Source: CBDEGK01 sp965237855 (GTDB lineage Bacteria; Pseudomonadota; Gammaproteobacteria; Pseudomonadales; Halieaceae). Taken from it: DNA of 64,000 nucleotides. The stretch covers positions 527,606-591,605 of the forward strand of contig CBDEGK010000001.1 of the NCBI GenBank assembly GCA_965237855.1, written 5' to 3'. Shown in pieces: positions 25,353 through 33,639 of the stretch. Under the pieces are notes generated by a model that was given only the letters and a program-made list of their open reading frames with translations, was not told the DNA's origin and ran no database searches. Made by a program: the position numbers and the translations under genes. Each line of letters starts with the position of its first letter. The stretch's first letter is position 1.

Positions 25353-27511
25353 CTGCCGCGGGCAGGGCGATTAGCAGTGGACGCCACCGCCTGCGGCTTG
25401 TAATTGAGCAGGTCAACCAGAACATTGCCGGACTGCACCAGCAGGATGTCTTCCTCTTCCTCTGCACTATCACCGCTGTTGGCACTATCACCGCTGTTGG
25501 CACCATTCGCGTCATCGGCATTTGCACCATTGTCAGCAACTTCGACGCCGGAATCATCTTCCTCTTCGAAGTCAGTCAGCGGCTCGAGTCCCTTGGCCAC
25601 GCGACGTCGGTTTTCAATCGCCAGCCCCTTGGCTTTCTGGTTTTCCTGTAGTGCCAGGCGGGCCTCCTCATTGAGGGGCAGGGCGTCAATCTTGCGCGCT
25701 TCCGCCGCCAGTGCCAGGCTGTCGCGCAAATAGATAAAGTCGGGATCGTCCCGGGTCCGCTCCTCATAAAGCCCCGTCAACTCGAGCAGCATGCCTGGAA
25801 TATCGTGGTACTTGCGATGGCGGACACCGGTGATCTGGTCCCAGTCCAGCGCGTGATCAAGGGCGCTCTCTCCGATCTCCGCTTTGTCAAAGTGCGAGGG
25901 AAATTCCAGGTCCGGTATGACGCCGCGATGCTGAGTGCTCTCGCCGCTGATGCGATAGAATTTTGATTCGGTGAGTTTGAGCTGACCTTCGTTGAGGGGT
26001 ATCAGCGTCTGCACCGTACCCTTGCCGAAGGATTGCCCGCCGACAATAACACCGCGCTGGTAATCCTGGATTGCGCCGGCAAAAATTTCCGAGGCCGAAG
26101 CGCTAAGGCGGTTGATCAGAACCGCCAGCGGCCCGTCATAGTAGGGTGTGCGCAGGCGTTTACCGTCTCGGAACACCTTGCGCGAGGAGTGACGTATTTG
26201 CACGGTGGGCCCATATTCGATGAATAGACCCGTGAGTTCATTGGCTTCCTGCAGCGATCCGCCGCCGTTGTTGCGCAGGTCGATAATGACCCCATCGACC
26301 GACTCGGCTACCAGTTCATCCAACAAACGTTTTACGTCTCGCGTTGTGCTCTTGTAGTCCTCGTCACCGCGGCGCAGCGCTTCGAAATCGATATAGAAGG
26401 CGGGCACATCAATAACCCCCAACTTCATCACCCCATCAGCCGCCGGGACTTCGATAATTTGCTTCCGCGCGCTTTGTTCCTCCAACTTGACCTTGTTGCG
26501 AACAATGGTAATCACCTGGCGCTCATCGGTGGACTTGGATTTGGCGGGTATAACCTCAAGCCGCACAGTGCTGTCTTTGGGGCCGCGAATCAGCTGTACA
26601 ACCTCGTCCAGGCGCCAGCCAATGACGTCGACCATTTTCCCATCCGTGTCCTGGGCAACGGCGATAATGCGGTCTGAGGGCTGTAGTTGACCCTGTTTGT
26701 CAGCGGGACCGGCCGGGACAATGCGAGACACCCGGGTGTACTCGTCCTGCAATTGCAGTACCGCGCCGATGCCTTCCAGGGACAAGCTCATATTGATATT
26801 AAAGTTCTCGGAGGTGCGCGGCGACAGGTAATTGGTGTGCGGGTCGTACAGTTCAGTCAGTGCATTGGCGTATACCTGGAACACATCTTGCTCGTTGTAC
26901 TGGGAAATACGATGGCGCTGATTCTCGTAGCGCGTGTGCAGCGTTGGCTCAATTTCTGCCAACTTTTTGCCGGCCATCTTCAGACTCAACACGGCATTTT
27001 TAATCTGCTTGCGCCAGCGCTCATCCGCCTCAGCGTGTGAACCGGCCCAGGCGCGCTGCTCAGGATCGAGGGTGAGTTCCTCTTCCAGCGTGAAATCCAT
27101 GGTAGCGACCATCTCGGGCAGCTCATTCAGCAGCTTTTCCAGGCGGGCTTCAATGCGCACCTGGTAGCGGTTAAAGATGGTGAAGCCTGCTTCCAGGTTG
27201 CCGTTGTCCATCTGGTCGTCCAGCACCAGGCGATACTTTTCGAACTCGGTCACATCTTCCTGCAACAGGAACATGTGACCCGGATCGAGGCTGCGCAGGT
27301 AATTATCCAGCATCAGTGAGGAAAGCTCGTCGTCGAAGCTGCGTTTGGAGTAGTGCCGGGTTTCCAGCTTGTGAACCAGCTCAATCGCTGTTTCTGCTTG
27401 GGTGTCGGTAGATTCAATGCTGGCGGTCGCCGGTGTTGCGGCCAGCAGGCCAGCTATTGCTGTGATGGCCAGGCTCTGCTGCAGGCGGAATAACAGGTGG
27501 AAATACGTCAA
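25349..27511 (-). CDS. prc: Carboxy-terminal (tail-specific) processing protease
   Basis: 720 residues. It starts from TTG with a GAGG ribosome site, and the ORF begins with a signal peptide ending ATPATAS. Prc/Tsp is a periplasmic serine protease with a Ser/Lys dyad that trims or degrades proteins with hydrophobic C-termini, including PBP3 and lytic enzymes. A PDZ domain covers about 240-320, and the S41 catalytic core shows ASASEIFAGA with the serine and GQSFGKGTVQT with the lysine. The last 60 residues contain a low-complexity acidic/Asn-Gly-Ala repeat (AN.GD.AN.GD), unusual at this position. It is divergent from the next gene. Confidence 0.93.
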   Translation of the reverse strand: MTYFHLLFRLQQSLAITAIAGLLAATPATASIESTDTQAETAIELVHKLETRHYSKRSFDDELSSLMLDNYLRSLDPGHMFLLQEDVTEFEKYRLVLDDQMDNGNLEAGFTIFNRYQVRIEARLEKLLNELPEMVATMDFTLEEELTLDPEQRAWAGSHAEADERWRKQIKNAVLSLKMAGKKLAEIEPTLHTRYENQRHRISQYNEQDVFQVYANALTELYDPHTNYLSPRTSENFNINMSLSLEGIGAVLQLQDEYTRVSRIVPAGPADKQGQLQPSDRIIAVAQDTDGKMVDVIGWRLDEVVQLIRGPKDSTVRLEVIPAKSKSTDERQVITIVRNKVKLEEQSARKQIIEVPAADGVMKLGVIDVPAFYIDFEALRRGDEDYKSTTRDVKRLLDELVAESVDGVIIDLRNNGGGSLQEANELTGLFIEYGPTVQIRHSSRKVFRDGKRLRTPYYDGPLAVLINRLSASASEIFAGAIQDYQRGVIVGGQSFGKGTVQTLIPLNEGQLKLTESKFYRISGESTQHRGVIPDLEFPSHFDKAEIGESALDHALDWDQITGVRHRKYHDIPGMLLELTGLYEERTRDDPDFIYLRDSLALAAEARKIDALPLNEEARLALQENQKAKGLAIENRRRVAKGLEPLTDFEEEDDSGVEVADNGANADDANGANSGDSANSGDSAEEEEDILLVQSGNVLVDLLNYKPQAVASTANRPARGS

Positions 27512-27577
27512 AGGTGCCTCGTGGTATCTTGTTCGATGTCGTGATCGTATAGTGTAACAGTCTGCACGGAGAAAACT

Positions 27578-28036
27578 ATGATGGGCGTTATGGAGGCATT
27601 AACCTCCGCTACAGGGCTCAATATCGACAAATACCTGGTTCGCTACAGTGGATACTCGCTTCTCAACCACGTATTTGCCCATCAAAACGGCATATCGGCG
27701 CGACCGGCGATGTTGTTGCGGACTTTGGGGCGTCGCAGCGGGGTCTGGCGAGAGGCGGTGTTGCCGTATTTCCCTCGCGGCGAGGAGATGGTGATTGTCG
27801 GTTCCCGCGGCGGTATGCCCAAGGATCCGCAGTGGGTGGGCAATCTGCGCAGCTACCCGGAAGCGGAAGTGTTCCTGGAACGGCATCTGTACCTGATGCA
27901 AGCCCGTGAGCTGACTGGGCAGGAATATGCCGACGCCTGGGACGAGATTACCCGGCTGGTACCCACCTATCTAGAATACCAGGCTCGCTGTAAAGACAGT
28001 CGGCAAATTCCACTGGTGGCCTTAAGTTACGATTGA
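27578..28036 (+). CDS. Nitroreductase-type deazaflavin oxidoreductase-like protein (DDN family)
   Basis: 152 residues. The split-barrel core motif LRTLGRRSGVWREAVLPYF followed by VGSRGGMPKDPQWVGNLR is the hallmark of the F420/FMN split-barrel family typified by mycobacterial Ddn. Most gammaproteobacteria lack F420, so the protein may use FMN or heme instead. GGAG precedes the doubled ATG. It sits between prc and the receptor gene with no obvious partner. Confidence 0.75.
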   Translation: MMGVMEALTSATGLNIDKYLVRYSGYSLLNHVFAHQNGISARPAMLLRTLGRRSGVWREAVLPYFPRGEEMVIVGSRGGMPKDPQWVGNLRSYPEAEVFLERHLYLMQARELTGQEYADAWDEITRLVPTYLEYQARCKDSRQIPLVALSYD

Positions 28037-28090
28037 GTGTTCTTGCCTATAATTCTCCACCTCCATTTTAAGCGGTATTAGAGTCATTCT

Positions 28091-29971
28091 GTGAAATCCT
28101 TTTTTTTGTACCTGGCGACGCCAGTTTTGTTTCTGTGTTTTGGTATTTCCAGCTGGGCCATGGAAACCGTACAGGTAGTGGGAAGCCACCTCGATCTCGA
28201 ACCGAGCTCCCTGAGTGGCCAGGTCTCGGTGCTGGAACGCGAACAAATCGCCGCACTGAACAAGGATAATGTCGAGCAGTTGCTGCAGGCGCTGCCCGGC
28301 GTCAGTATCAATCGACAGGGCGGTGCTGGCGGTGTGACCAGCCTCTATGTTCGAGGTGGCGAAGCTAATTTCACGGTGGTCATGATCGATGGGGTACAGG
28401 TCAATAATCCCACCAATACCGGCGGCGGTTCTTTTGATTTCTCCACCCTGGATATCAACAGCATTGAACGAATCGAACTGATCCGGGGGCCGCAATCAGC
28501 GGTCTACGGCGGCGACGCCCTGTCCGGCGTCCTCAACCTGGTCACGCGCAAGTCTGCCGCAGCCTCCGGGGCGCTGGTGCGCGCTGAGCTGGGCAGTGAT
28601 CACTACTACCGGGTTTCGGCCCAGGCAACGTTGACACTAGGCGACGCCGGCGCTGTATCTCTCGGCGCTGGTCACAACGACGCCGGGGAGTTGGTCGATG
28701 GCAGTGACCACGAGATAGACTTTCTGAATGGCCGTATAGACTACGCCTTTTTCAATAAGCTCAGCAGCTGGGCCAGTTTTCGCTACAGTGACAGCGAGCG
28801 CGCCAGTTTCCCTGAGGACAGCGGCGGACCCAACTTCGCGGTGTACCGGCAGCGCGACCAGGCCAGCTCTGAAGATCTGTCGGGCCAGCTGGGATTGCGT
28901 CTTGCGGTTACCGACAGCTGGAGCAGCGCACTGACCGGCAATTGGTTTGAGACGCAATCAGAGGAATCCTCACCGGGAATTTATCCCGGCTTTGAAGTGC
29001 CTGCTACCGGCTCAGATATCAATTTTGATCGGGCCCAGTTCAGCTGGAATAACCAACTGGCCTGGGACGGTGGGCAGCTGGGAGCCGGACTGGATTACCG
29101 GCGCGAGCAGGGCGACAGTGAAGGCTATATCGATTTTGGCTTTCTGCTGCCCACCAACTTCGAGTTAGAGCGCGATACCCTGGGCGCCTTCCTGGAAGTG
29201 CAACAACAGTTGGGCCGCCAGCTGTCCCTATCGCTGGGTCTGCGTTACGACGATGTCGATGAGTTGAACAGCGAGCTGACGCCGCGGCTGGGCTTACTGT
29301 ATCAATTGAACAACGGGCAGACGCGACTGAGGGCTAACTGGGGCGAGGGTTTTAAACCGCCCAGTTTCTTTGCCCTGGCACATCCGCTGGTCGGTAACCC
29401 GGATTTAAAGCCGGAGACAGCCACCAGTTGGGACGTCGGCCTGGAGCATGAGTTTGCCTCCGGTGGCCGCCTGAACCTGGCCTGGTTTGACAACAAGTTC
29501 GAGGACCTGGTTGATTTTGACGACGCATTGTTTCGCAACGTCAACCGGGATCGGGTCGATAGTCGCGGGCTGGAGATTGAGTTTGGCTGGCCGATCACCG
29601 GCGCGGTATCCGTGTCGGCCCACGCCACCTATACCGACACGGAGATTGTGGGCAGTGACGAACAGCTGCGAGGACGACCCGAGTGGAAGGCTGGCGCCCA
29701 GCTGTTTTACCAGATCAAGCCGGGTTGGTCTTTCGCTGCGGAATACCTGTGGGTCGACGAGGTGATCGAAGCGTCTCGCCATACTGGCCAGAATATCGAC
29801 TACCAGCTCGACGGCTACCAGACTGTGGATATTGCCCTGGCCTGGCAGCTGTCAACACCGCTGGCCCTGGAATTGTCCGTGAGCAACCTGTTTGACGAGG
29901 ACTATCAGCAGGCGGTGGGGTTTCCGGCGCCGGGGATCTTTCCACGGCTGGCCCTGGAGTTCGCCTTCTAA
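28091..29971 (+). CDS. TonB-dependent outer-membrane receptor, BtuB-like
   Basis: 626 residues from a GTG. A signal peptide ends near SSWA; the TonB box-like METVQVVGS comes next, then the plug domain (about 35-150: VEQLLQALPGVSINRQGG, SLYVRGG, RIELIRGPQSAVYGGDALSGVLNLVTR) and a 22-strand barrel ending in LALEFAF with the terminal aromatic residue. The size and compact loops are like BtuB (cobalamin), but substrate cannot be fixed from sequence. Only 54 bases separate it from the gene upstream, so there is no room for a cobalamin riboswitch. B12 uptake would suit the mutase elsewhere in the window, as an inference only. Confidence 0.85.
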   Translation: MKSFFLYLATPVLFLCFGISSWAMETVQVVGSHLDLEPSSLSGQVSVLEREQIAALNKDNVEQLLQALPGVSINRQGGAGGVTSLYVRGGEANFTVVMIDGVQVNNPTNTGGGSFDFSTLDINSIERIELIRGPQSAVYGGDALSGVLNLVTRKSAAASGALVRAELGSDHYYRVSAQATLTLGDAGAVSLGAGHNDAGELVDGSDHEIDFLNGRIDYAFFNKLSSWASFRYSDSERASFPEDSGGPNFAVYRQRDQASSEDLSGQLGLRLAVTDSWSSALTGNWFETQSEESSPGIYPGFEVPATGSDINFDRAQFSWNNQLAWDGGQLGAGLDYRREQGDSEGYIDFGFLLPTNFELERDTLGAFLEVQQQLGRQLSLSLGLRYDDVDELNSELTPRLGLLYQLNNGQTRLRANWGEGFKPPSFFALAHPLVGNPDLKPETATSWDVGLEHEFASGGRLNLAWFDNKFEDLVDFDDALFRNVNRDRVDSRGLEIEFGWPITGAVSVSAHATYTDTEIVGSDEQLRGRPEWKAGAQLFYQIKPGWSFAAEYLWVDEVIEASRHTGQNIDYQLDGYQTVDIALAWQLSTPLALELSVSNLFDEDYQQAVGFPAPGIFPRLALEFAF

Positions 29972-30471
29972 TGCACTGGGTATTTGGCTATGGCTCGTTG
30001 ATCTACAAGATCGACTTTCCTTATCAGGAGCGCATTGCCGCATCCATCGATGGTTGGCAGCGGCGTTTCTGGCAGGGTTCGCATGATCATCGTGGCACGC
30101 CGGCAAAGCCGGGTAGGGTGGTGACCTTGATGCCGACACAGAATGTCGTCTGTCAGGGTATGGCCTATTGTATCGAGGAGCCGGTGTTTGAGCACCTGGA
30201 TCACCGCGAGAAGAATGGCTACCAGCGCCTCGATACGGAAATTACCCTGGCGGACGGGCGGAGTGTTGTTGGCACCGTGTATGTGGCGGACCAACACAAT
30301 CATGCCTTCATGGGCGAGATGCCCATGCCAGAACTGGCAGCACATATCGATGCTAGTCATGGCCCCAGTGGTTCCAACCGTGACTATTTGCTGCAGTTGG
30401 CCGATGCATTGCGGGATCTGTCCATTGAGGATGAACATGTGTTTGAGCTGGAGCGATTGCTTAAAAGGTAG
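29971..30471 (+). CDS. ChaC-like gamma-glutamylcyclotransferase
   Basis: 166 residues. The N-terminus HWVFGYGSLIYKIDFPYQER and the segment WQRRFWQGSHDHRGTPAKPGRVVTL (split mark at 28-52) are typical of the glutathione-specific ChaC branch, which cleaves glutathione to 5-oxoproline and Cys-Gly. The acidic catalytic Glu should lie in YLDHREKNGY-like FEHLDHREKNGY. The ATG shares its A with the receptor's TAA stop, so translation is coupled. It converges with the next gene, overlapping by 11 bases. Confidence 0.85.
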   Translation: MHWVFGYGSLIYKIDFPYQERIAASIDGWQRRFWQGSHDHRGTPAKPGRVVTLMPTQNVVCQGMAYCIEEPVFEHLDHREKNGYQRLDTEITLADGRSVVGTVYVADQHNHAFMGEMPMPELAAHIDASHGPSGSNRDYLLQLADALRDLSIEDEHVFELERLLKR

Positions 30472-31351
30472 GGACGTCCCCTTCGCGGGAATCCGGGTCG
30501 AAGTCGTAGACGCCGATGGTGAAACCGGGGGGCACATTTTCACGCAAGTCTTTGATGCGACGATACAGGCTGCCGTGAGCGCTGCCCAGAAACGCGTCCT
30601 CTATCATCTGGTCTTCATCACAGGCGCGGGCGGCATTCAATAGTCGCGCAAAGGAATGTTCAAAATTGTCGGCGTGGCGGGTTCTTATCTCGGTGCCAAA
30701 AATCACTTTGTAGGCATACGCGGGAGAGACAACGGTGAGCAGCCGCAGCATTTCCCGGGAAAAGCCCTCGGGATCATCCTGGCCGGCCCTGGCCCACAAT
30801 TCCGCCAGCTTTTCCGGTGGCACCGCGTGTTCATTGCCATCTGCATTCTGGCTGGACAGGTACAGCAGTCCCACCACCGTGCCCAACTGGGCACGCACCA
30901 CGTCGGCGATCTTGAGGAAGGATTCACGGCGCTGATGTAGTTCCGAGCGCGCTGCGGCCTCGGTCTGCGCGACCGCCTGCTCAGCAGACTTCTGGATCTC
31001 GATAAACTGCATTTTCATGGCTTCGGTATTCTGGCGCAGTTCATTCTTCTGCAGGAAGTAGCCGATAACCAGCCAGAGGAACGCCAGCGGGGCGAAGGCA
31101 CCTTCGAGAAAGCTGCCCATGTGCTCCACCCGGAGATGGGTAAACTCAATCCAACCGATCTCCGTGGCGATGTACATGGCCATCAACATCAAATACAGGA
31201 AGGTAATAGCCAGGCCGCCGAGTACGCGCCAATCCTGGTCATAGGGCGAGTGATAGCCCACGGGTGCCATCTTGGGCAGGCCGCCACTGTCCAGCACCAC
31301 ATTGGGGGCCTCGAACTCGTTCAGCACTTTGTTCTCTGAGGGATCGTTCAT
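30461..31351 (-). CDS. Unknown inner-membrane protein with coiled coil
   Basis: 296 residues. A hydrophilic N-terminal 43 residues is followed by two membrane helices (about 44-66 and 84-101), then a helical stretch rich in Gln, Glu and Ala (about 105-150, likely coiled coil), then a soluble C-terminal domain with conserved-looking WARAGQDDPEGFSREML and IKDLRENVPPGF segments. I do not recognise the family. It stands alone on the minus strand, divergent from the oxidase operon and sharing its 276-base upstream region, so a link to respiration is possible but unproven. Confidence 0.65.
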   Translation of the reverse strand: MNDPSENKVLNEFEAPNVVLDSGGLPKMAPVGYHSPYDQDWRVLGGLAITFLYLMLMAMYIATEIGWIEFTHLRVEHMGSFLEGAFAPLAFLWLVIGYFLQKNELRQNTEAMKMQFIEIQKSAEQAVAQTEAAARSELHQRRESFLKIADVVRAQLGTVVGLLYLSSQNADGNEHAVPPEKLAELWARAGQDDPEGFSREMLRLLTVVSPAYAYKVIFGTEIRTRHADNFEHSFARLLNAARACDEDQMIEDAFLGSAHGSLYRRIKDLRENVPPGFTIGVYDFDPDSREGDVPTF

Positions 31352-31536
31352 TTTTGTCCACGCCGATGAAACAGGGCTAGTGTAACCAAGCAGGGGATTT
31401 GAAAGCCAGCGCTAGATGTCCTTGGCACAAAAGCTGGTATTTGCGGTCGCTTTGGGTTAAAAAGAGTTCGGCTGGCGGGTTTTATCGCAGCAGTTTTCGT
31501 TTGGAAACTGTTAGTCGGCTTGGCTATTAAGGCAGT

Positions 31537-31559
31537 AGCTCTTTATAACAAAAAGAGCT
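31537..31559. promoter_or_regulatory. Inverted repeat upstream of the cytochrome oxidase operon
   Basis: AGCTCTTT at 31537-31544 and AAAGAGCT at 31552-31559 are perfect 8-base arms with a 7-base centre, about 70 bases before the heme O synthase gene in the divergent control region. It could be a regulator site or a leader hairpin. No consensus for a known regulator was recognised, and the rest of the 276-base gap shows no other clear signal. Confidence 0.45.
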
Positions 31560-31627
31560 GAAGCCCTCTAATAGCGTACTAATATAACTACAACAGATAG
31601 TAACAAGACCCATAGGTGAATAGTGGT

Positions 31628-32512
31628 ATGGGGGTAGCGATAACGGCGGTAAGAGCACAGTTGGCCGACTATGTTGAGCTGAGTAAGCCTCGTATTGCCC
31701 TGGTAGTCCTGGTAACGACCTTTGCCGGTATGTGGCTGGCAGCGGGTCCCACTCTCCCATTGTCCTTAATTCTGCTGACCCTGCTGGGCACTTGCCTGGC
31801 GTCCGCATCGGCGGGCCTTCTGAATAATTACATCGACCGCGATATCGACAGGCTGATGACGCGCACATCACGCCGGGGCATCGCCGCCGGCCGGATAGAC
31901 GCCGACCAGGCGCTGCGAGTGGGTTTGATCCTCGGCGGTGTGGCCTTCCTGGTCCTTGTGTTCAGCAGTAACTTGCTGGCGGCGTCCCTGGCCATTGCCA
32001 CTATCTACTTCTATGTCGTCATTTACACCATGTGGCTGAAGCGTAGCAGCGACCTGTGTACCGAGATTGGCGGCATCGCCGGTGCTATACCGCCCATCAT
32101 CGGCTGGGCTGCCGTGACCGGCGATATCGGCCTGCCGGCGATTTTGCTATTTGTCATTATGTTTATCTGGCAGCCGCCGCACTTCTGGGTGTTGGCACTG
32201 CTGCGCAAGGAAGAATACCGCAAGGCCGGCATACCGATGTTGCCAGTGACCGCGGGCGTCTTTATTACCAAGGCCAAGATGCTGCTTTATACGGCAGCGC
32301 TAATACCCGCCACCTTGTCACTGGGTTATATCGGTGTGGCGGGCCCCCTCTACGTCACCATCAGCTCCATGGCGGGCGTGGTGTATCTATTACTGACCAT
32401 CGACTTTGCCCGTCGCCCCCTCGACCGCAAAGGTGCAATGAACCTGTTTTTATTTTCTATCGCGTATTTGTTGTTGGTATTTACGGTGATCTTCGTTGAT
32501 AGCCACTACTGA
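31628..32512 (+). CDS. ctaB: Protoheme IX farnesyltransferase (heme O synthase)
   Basis: 294 residues from the ATG at 31628 (a GTG four codons upstream is also open). An integral membrane UbiA-type prenyltransferase with about nine helices. It converts heme B to heme O for the oxidase encoded downstream. The Asp-rich site NNYIDRDIDRLMTRT and the second conserved loop WLKRSSDLCTEIGGIAGAIPP are visible. It leads the cox operon, 16 bases ahead of coxB. Confidence 0.95.
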   Translation: MGVAITAVRAQLADYVELSKPRIALVVLVTTFAGMWLAAGPTLPLSLILLTLLGTCLASASAGLLNNYIDRDIDRLMTRTSRRGIAAGRIDADQALRVGLILGGVAFLVLVFSSNLLAASLAIATIYFYVVIYTMWLKRSSDLCTEIGGIAGAIPPIIGWAAVTGDIGLPAILLFVIMFIWQPPHFWVLALLRKEEYRKAGIPMLPVTAGVFITKAKMLLYTAALIPATLSLGYIGVAGPLYVTISSMAGVVYLLLTIDFARRPLDRKGAMNLFLFSIAYLLLVFTVIFVDSHY

Positions 32513-32528
32513 TCAAGGATAAGAAGCT

Positions 32529-33623
32529 ATGGCGCTCGCAATTGTATTGATTTTGATGGTGGTCGGCTCGATCATCTTCCACTTCTGGAGCCCCTGGTGG
32601 TTTACCCCGTTGGCCTCCAACTGGGGCGCCATGGACGACACCATTATGATCACCTTCTGGGTGACGGGCTTTGTGTTTATCGCCGTCAACCTGTTCATTG
32701 CGTATTGCATCATCAAGTTCCGCCACAAGCCAGATCGCAAGGCCGCCTACGAACCGGAAAACCACAAGCTCGAAAGCTGGTTAACCGGCCTCACCGCACT
32801 GGGTGTCCTGGCCATGCTGGCACCGGGCCTGGTGGTTTATACCGATTTCATCAACGTACCCAAGGACGCAGTCATTATTGAAGCGCTGGGGCAACAGTGG
32901 CAGTGGACCTACCGACTGCCCGGTAAAGATGGCGCACTGGGTAAGGCTGACAATCGCAATGTCACCTTCGACAACCCGGTGGGTATCGACCCGGACGACC
33001 CCTGGGGCCAGGACGATATCGTGGTGGCTGGGGCACCCGCGCACATCCTGGTCGACCAACCAATCAAGTTCAACCTGCGCTCCCGCGATGTCTTACACGA
33101 TTTTTATGTGCCGCAGTTTCGCGCCAAGATGGACCTGGCGCCCGGCCTGGTCAGTTATTTCTGGCTGACGCCCACCGTGATCGGCACCTATGAAGTGATG
33201 TGCGCGGAACTGTGCGGCATCGGCCACTACAATATGCGCAGCTCGATCGTGGTCGACGGCGAAGCCGATTATAAGAAGTGGCTGTCCAAACAAACGACCT
33301 TCGCTGAATCACAGGGTAAGGAAGCGCCGGGGGGAGATCCGGCCGAGCGGGGCGAGCAACTGGCCCAGCAAAATGGTTGCCTGGCCTGTCACAGCCTCGA
33401 TGGTGCGCGCGGTGTTGGACCCACTTGGAAGGGCATGTACGGCCGCACCGAAACATTGGCTGATGGCGCTACCATAGTTGCCGATGATGCGTACCTGGCA
33501 GAGTCAATAACCAATCCGGCAGCCAGGTTCGTTGAAGGCTATCCGCCGGTCATGGCGGCTTACCCAATGAGTGACGATGACGTGGCGGCAATGATCGCCT
33601 ACTTCATGACACTTTCAGAATAG
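32529..33623 (+). CDS. coxB: Cytochrome c oxidase subunit II with fused cytochrome c
   Basis: 364 residues. Two membrane helices (about 5-25 and 45-62, then a third hydrophobic region near 88-105) precede the cupredoxin domain with the CuA ligands: the CAELCGIGHYNM cluster and an upstream His in VLHDFYVPQFRAKMD. A C-terminal class I cytochrome c (about 275-364) carries the heme site CLACH and a distal Met in PPVMAAYPM. Fusion of subunit II to cytochrome c is the caa3-type arrangement. It receives electrons from soluble cytochrome c or directly from a reductase. Confidence 0.95.
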   Translation: MALAIVLILMVVGSIIFHFWSPWWFTPLASNWGAMDDTIMITFWVTGFVFIAVNLFIAYCIIKFRHKPDRKAAYEPENHKLESWLTGLTALGVLAMLAPGLVVYTDFINVPKDAVIIEALGQQWQWTYRLPGKDGALGKADNRNVTFDNPVGIDPDDPWGQDDIVVAGAPAHILVDQPIKFNLRSRDVLHDFYVPQFRAKMDLAPGLVSYFWLTPTVIGTYEVMCAELCGIGHYNMRSSIVVDGEADYKKWLSKQTTFAESQGKEAPGGDPAERGEQLAQQNGCLACHSLDGARGVGPTWKGMYGRTETLADGATIVADDAYLAESITNPAARFVEGYPPVMAAYPMSDDDVAAMIAYFMTLSE

Positions 33624-33639
33624 AGAAGAGGGACACGTC

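Noticed and set aside
28037..28090. Cobalamin riboswitch before the BtuB-like receptor
   Set aside because: The gap is only 54 bases, far too short for the ~200-base element, and no B12-box was seen.
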